A stretch of 64,000 bases of DNA from contig NZ_JAUZQD010000001.1 of the NCBI RefSeq assembly GCF_030709675.1, positions 1-64,000 on the forward strand. The letters are read 5' to 3'. The notes under the pieces are model-generated. The model did not search any database. It saw only the letters and a list, made by a program, of their open reading frames with translations, and was not told where the DNA came from. Shown here piece after piece: positions 61,197 through 64,000 of this stretch. Source of the DNA: Symbioplanes lichenis. Lineage in GTDB: Bacteria; Actinomycetota; Actinomycetes; Mycobacteriales; Micromonosporaceae. Numbering within the stretch: the stretch's first letter is position 1; every line of letters begins with the position of its first letter. The translations under genes were made by a program, and so were the position numbers.

Positions 61197-62036
61197 TCAG
61201 GCCGCCTCGACGCCGCCCGGGACCAGCGTGACCGACCCGTTCTCGTGGTCGACGGTGAAGAGCGTGCCGGGCGGGAAGCTGCCCAGCACCTCGGGCGGCA
61301 GTTGCACGGTCCCGTCCCCGGCCACCACGGCGAAGTCCTGCCCGTCGCGCCCCTCGGCCCCCACCCGCCCGTCGCGGATGGTCACGGCCCGGCCCAGCCG
61401 CGCGCCGACCTCGTTGTCGTGCGTCACGACGACGATGGTGGTGTGCCGCTCGGTGTTGACCGTCTCCATGGCCTCGAGCACCTCGTCCCGCCCGGCGGTG
61501 TCGAGCCGGCTGGTGGGCTCGTCGACCAGCAGCAGCCCCGGCCCCGCGGCGATGCCCACGGCGAGTGCGGCGCGCTGCCGCCCGCCCGGCGTCAGCTCGT
61601 CGAGGCGGGCGCGGCCCCGGCCGGGGAGACCGACGAGATCGAGGATGCGGTCCGGGTCGTCCAGCTCCACCCCCCGCGTACGGGCGGCCCGCCGCTGCGC
61701 CAGCCAGATGTTGCGGTGCAGCGACGCGTACGGCAGCAGGTTGCGCGCCGCCCCCTGCAACACGACGCCGATCTCGGTCCCCCGCAGCCGCGACACCTCG
61801 TTGTCGGTGAGCTTGCCCATGTCGTACGGGCCGATGTTGATCCGCCCCGCGGACGGCCGCATCATGCCCGCCAGCAGCGAGATGAGCGTCGACTTCCCCG
61901 ACCCCGACGGTCCCACCAACGCCATCGTCTCGCCGGGCGCGATCGACAGATCCACCCCGGCCAGCGCCACGACGTCACCGGCCTCCGCGCGATAGATGTG
62001 GACGACGCGCCGGCAGGCCACCGCAAGACCGTTCAT
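61197..62036 (-). CDS. ABC transporter ATP-binding protein
   Basis: A 279-residue ABC ATPase of the MacB/LolD type. Walker A is GPSGSGKST, the signature is LTPGGRQRAA (a variant of LSGGQ), and Walker B is LLLVDEPTSRLD. The Q-loop is VVLQG. The C-terminal 40 residues are an unusual extension rich in Gly/Val (VDHENGSVTLVPGG). It lies upstream of and on the same strand as the prs-like gene and downstream of an OsmC gene. Together with the second ATPase and FtsX-like permease genes upstream it probably belongs to an export or envelope complex. Confidence 0.85.
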   Translation of the reverse strand: MNGLAVACRRVVHIYRAEAGDVVALAGVDLSIAPGETMALVGPSGSGKSTLISLLAGMMRPSAGRINIGPYDMGKLTDNEVSRLRGTEIGVVLQGAARNLLPYASLHRNIWLAQRRAARTRGVELDDPDRILDLVGLPGRGRARLDELTPGGRQRAALAVGIAAGPGLLLVDEPTSRLDTAGRDEVLEAMETVNTERHTTIVVVTHDNEVGARLGRAVTIRDGRVGAEGRDGQDFAVVAGDGTVQLPPEVLGSFPPGTLFTVDHENGSVTLVPGGVEAA

Positions 62037-62098
62037 GGCTGATCAACCTAGCCCACGAACCAGTGGCCATGGTCACGCCCGAGCGGCAATCCCCGTGC

Positions 62099-62554
62099 CT
62101 ACGCGATCACCACGGTCGGGGTGATGGTGATGGTGGAGTTCAGGGAGTTGGCGATGTAGCACTCCTCGTGCGCCTGCTCGACCAGCTCGAGGACGAGGGA
62201 CTCGGCCGCGCCGGCCACCTCGATCACCGGGCGCAGCTCGATCGTCTCGATGCGGGCCTTGCGCAGGTCCTCGCTCAGATAGCCGGTCGCGTCGTCGGTG
62301 TAGCGGACCACGTCGAGGTGCTTGCGCGCGGCCAGCGACAGGAAGGACAGCAGCTGGCACGAGCTCGCGGCCAGCACCACGAGCTGCTCGGGGTTGAGCC
62401 GGGCGGCGTCGCCGCGGAAGTGCGGGTCGGCGCTCAGGGTCAGCGCCGCGGTGGCGGGTGGGGCGGTGGCGCGGTGTTCCCGGCTGTACGCGCGGTAGCC
62501 CGCCCCCGTCGAGCCGTCCCACTCCAGCCGGGTCTCGTGCGCGAGTCGCTCCAT
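62099..62554 (-). CDS. OsmC-family protein
   Basis: A 151-residue OsmC/Ohr-type protein. The two redox cysteines are in VLAASSCQLLSFLSLA and QAHEECYIANSL. OsmC proteins reduce organic hydroperoxides. The N-terminal DPHFRGDAARLNPEQ is typical of the fold. It sits between the two ABC ATPase genes on the same strand but has no overlap, so it may be incidental to the transporter. Confidence 0.85.
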   Translation of the reverse strand: MERLAHETRLEWDGSTGAGYRAYSREHRATAPPATAALTLSADPHFRGDAARLNPEQLVVLAASSCQLLSFLSLAARKHLDVVRYTDDATGYLSEDLRKARIETIELRPVIEVAGAAESLVLELVEQAHEECYIANSLNSTITITPTVVIA

Positions 62555-62572
62555 GAGGCGAAAGCCTAAGAC

Positions 62573-63223
62573 CTACCGGACGAGGACGGCTGTCCCGTCG
62601 GCGAGGTGCAGCTCGTGGTCGCAGGCCGCCGCGGCTTCCGGGTCGTGGGTGGCGAGGACCACGGCGGCGCCCCGGGCGGCCTCGGCGCGGAGCAGGTCCA
62701 TGACCTTCTGGCGGTTGGCCGCGTCGAGCTCGCTGGTCACCTCGTCGGCCAGGAGCACGTCGCCGCGGAGGGCGAGGCCGCGGGCGATGGCCGTGCGCTG
62801 CTGCTGGCCGCCGGAGAGCTCCTCGACCAGCTGGCCGGCCTGGCCCGCGAGGCCGAGCCGGTCCAGGGACTCCGCGGTGGTGCGGCGGGCCGCGGCCGGG
62901 TCGGAGCCGGTCGCCATCATGGCCACCGCCACGTTCTCCGCGGCGGTGAGGATGGCCGCCAGCGCGTTCTCCTGCGGGATGAGCACGACGCCGAGCGCCA
63001 CCCCGTGGTCGCGGCCGGCCAGGTCGGACCCGTCGACCAGCACCTGGCCCGCACGGGGGCGCAGCACTCCCGCCATCGCCGCCAGCAGGGTCGTCTTGCC
63101 GGCGCCGGAGGTGCCCGTCACGGCCAGCAGCTCCCCCGGGCGGGCGGTGACCGTGACACCGCGCAGCACCGGGTCCCCGGGGCCGTACCCCAGGTCCACG
63201 TCCTTGATCGTCAGCGTGCGCAT
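62573..63223 (-). CDS. ABC transporter ATP-binding protein
   Basis: A 216-residue ABC ATPase. Walker A is GTSGAGKTT, signature ELSGGQQQRT, Walker B VLLADEVTSELD, Q-loop LIPQEN. It is a MacB-like partner for FtsX-type permeases. Start MRTLTIKDV at 63223 is nine bases after the permease gene stop (63233), so the two form an operon. It may work with the other ATPase downstream. Confidence 0.9.
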   Translation of the reverse strand: MRTLTIKDVDLGYGPGDPVLRGVTVTARPGELLAVTGTSGAGKTTLLAAMAGVLRPRAGQVLVDGSDLAGRDHGVALGVVLIPQENALAAILTAAENVAVAMMATGSDPAAARRTTAESLDRLGLAGQAGQLVEELSGGQQQRTAIARGLALRGDVLLADEVTSELDAANRQKVMDLLRAEAARGAAVVLATHDPEAAAACDHELHLADGTAVLVR

Positions 63224-63232
63224 CACAGAGTC

Positions 63233-64000
63233 CTATCGAGAGATCCGCCGGCCCGCCACGACGGCCGCACCGGTCAGCACCATCAGCACCACCACGGCCA
63301 CGCCCACGACCTGCCACCAGTGCGGCCAGACCGGCAGCGGCAGCGGCGGCGGCTTCAGGCCGGCCAGCGGCAGGGTCCGGCCGGTGAGGTTGTAGCCGAG
63401 CAGACCCGCGCCGGTCCCGGCCGGGACCGCCACGAGCACGAGCATGGGGTACGCCCACAGGCCCGCCCGCCGCGCCACCCGCGCGCTGAGCCCCTGCACC
63501 CGCAGCGCCGCCAGGTCCTCCGCCTGGCGCGGCCGGTCCACGTCGGCCGCCAGCAGCAGCGCCCCGGCGCCCAGCAGCAGCGCGAGGACCGTCGCCAGCA
63601 CGTAGAACCACAGGGAGATGGCCGGACCCTGCCGGGCGAGCTGCGCGCGGACCTCGGCGGTGCGGACGTCGCCGGCGATCGTCAGGCCCTGGGTGGACAG
63701 CCGGTCGAGGACGTCGGCCGGGGCGTCGTCCGTGAGCCACACCTCGGGCTTGTCGGCCGCTTGTTCGACGGCGGCGGCGCGGTCGGCGTACTCGAGGTCG
63801 GTCATCCAGGCGAAGAGCCCGAGCCGCGGAATGCTGTGCAGGTCCACCGCGCGGTCCACCGGGTGCAGCTGCTTGTCGAGGCCGGTGATCTGGTTGCCGG
63901 CCCGTCCGGCGATCGCGGCGGGCACCGTTCCGGGGCTGTCGGCCGGTTGCAGCAGGACCCCGTTCTGGCTGAGCCCGTTCGGCGCGGCGATGTCGAGGAC
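63233..64000 (-). CDS. FtsX-like permease, 5' end cut
   Basis: The 3' 255 codons of a membrane permease run off the right edge of the window; the frame continues to 64000 without a stop and the true start lies outside. The visible part has a large extracytoplasmic loop (RAVDLHSIPRLGLFAWMTDL) and three hydrophobic segments near the C-terminus (ISLWFYVLATVLALLLGAGA, YPMLVLVAVPAGTGAGLL, VVGVAVVVLMVLTGAAVV), the pattern of an FtsX/MacB-type permease. Its ATPase partner gene follows on the same strand. Substrate unknown. Confidence 0.75.
   Translation of the reverse strand, partial: VLDIAAPNGLSQNGVLLQPADSPGTVPAAIAGRAGNQITGLDKQLHPVDRAVDLHSIPRLGLFAWMTDLEYADRAAAVEQAADKPEVWLTDDAPADVLDRLSTQGLTIAGDVRTAEVRAQLARQGPAISLWFYVLATVLALLLGAGALLLAADVDRPRQAEDLAALRVQGLSARVARRAGLWAYPMLVLVAVPAGTGAGLLGYNLTGRTLPLAGLKPPPLPLPVWPHWWQVVGVAVVVLMVLTGAAVVAGRRISR

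Overview
The window is 64 kb of very GC-rich DNA with GTG/ATG starts, Ala/Arg/Pro-rich proteins, many four-base start/stop overlaps, several Ser/Thr kinases, roadblock proteins and LuxR/MarR/WYL regulators. This suggests a filamentous actinomycete, probably Micromonosporaceae (Actinoplanes-like). The genus is an inference from style and gene content. I found no rRNA, tRNA, CRISPR array, insertion sequence or phage module.

Layout. 0.25-2.1 kb: a DUF4287 protein, a possible small membrane protein and a coupled pair of unknown genes. 2.3-6.9 kb: a parE-parC pair (topoisomerase IV type). 7.0-15.9 kb: a signalling block in which a 1749-residue protein (Ser/Thr kinase, STAND-type ATPase, GAF regions, GGDEF) follows a class III nucleotidyl cyclase, divergent from a large LuxR/MalT-type ATPase regulator. 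16.1-23.5 kb: a DUF5995 protein, an OmpR-type two-component system with a lipoprotein, a HAD-like protein, a Xi-class GST homologue, a DUF305-like lipoprotein, a collapsed marR/eamA pair and an NAD-binding protein. 23.5-30.9 kb: a four-gene overlapping operon of SWIM zinc finger, MoxR ATPase, DUF5682 and VWA proteins, with the same families as enterobacterial yehQ/L/M/P. 31.0-38.0 kb: a methyltransferase, a phosphopantetheinyl transferase coupled to an alpha/beta hydrolase, a DUF5925 AAA ATPase, a divergent MarR/MFS pair, and a WYL regulator divergent from a hydrolase.

38.0-41.9 kb is the most unusual region. It is a tightly coupled operon of a Nudix/winged-helix protein, a J-domain/pseudokinase protein, a VWA protein and a divergent adenylosuccinate-synthetase-like enzyme, preceded by repeated operator-like motifs. 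I know no described pathway with this combination.

42.2-52.2 kb: a DUF1540 protein behind iron-box-like repeats, a GH26-like secreted hydrolase, two tandem IPT/TIG secreted paralogues, a patatin, a three-gene molybdopterin/flavin redox operon with a DUF6510-like protein, an SGNH hydrolase, an aspartate racemase homologue and a stand-alone Tuf3-type EF-Tu. 52.6-59.7 kb: an L,D-transpeptidase, a membrane Ser/Thr kinase, a hybrid histidine kinase and four small roadblock-type proteins without a GTPase. 60.2-64.0 kb: a divergent PRPP synthetase paralogue, an ABC ATPase, an OsmC protein, a second ABC ATPase and a FtsX-like permease cut by the window edge.

Positions and motifs were read from the sequence. 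Family names come from recognised motifs and were not confirmed by any search.
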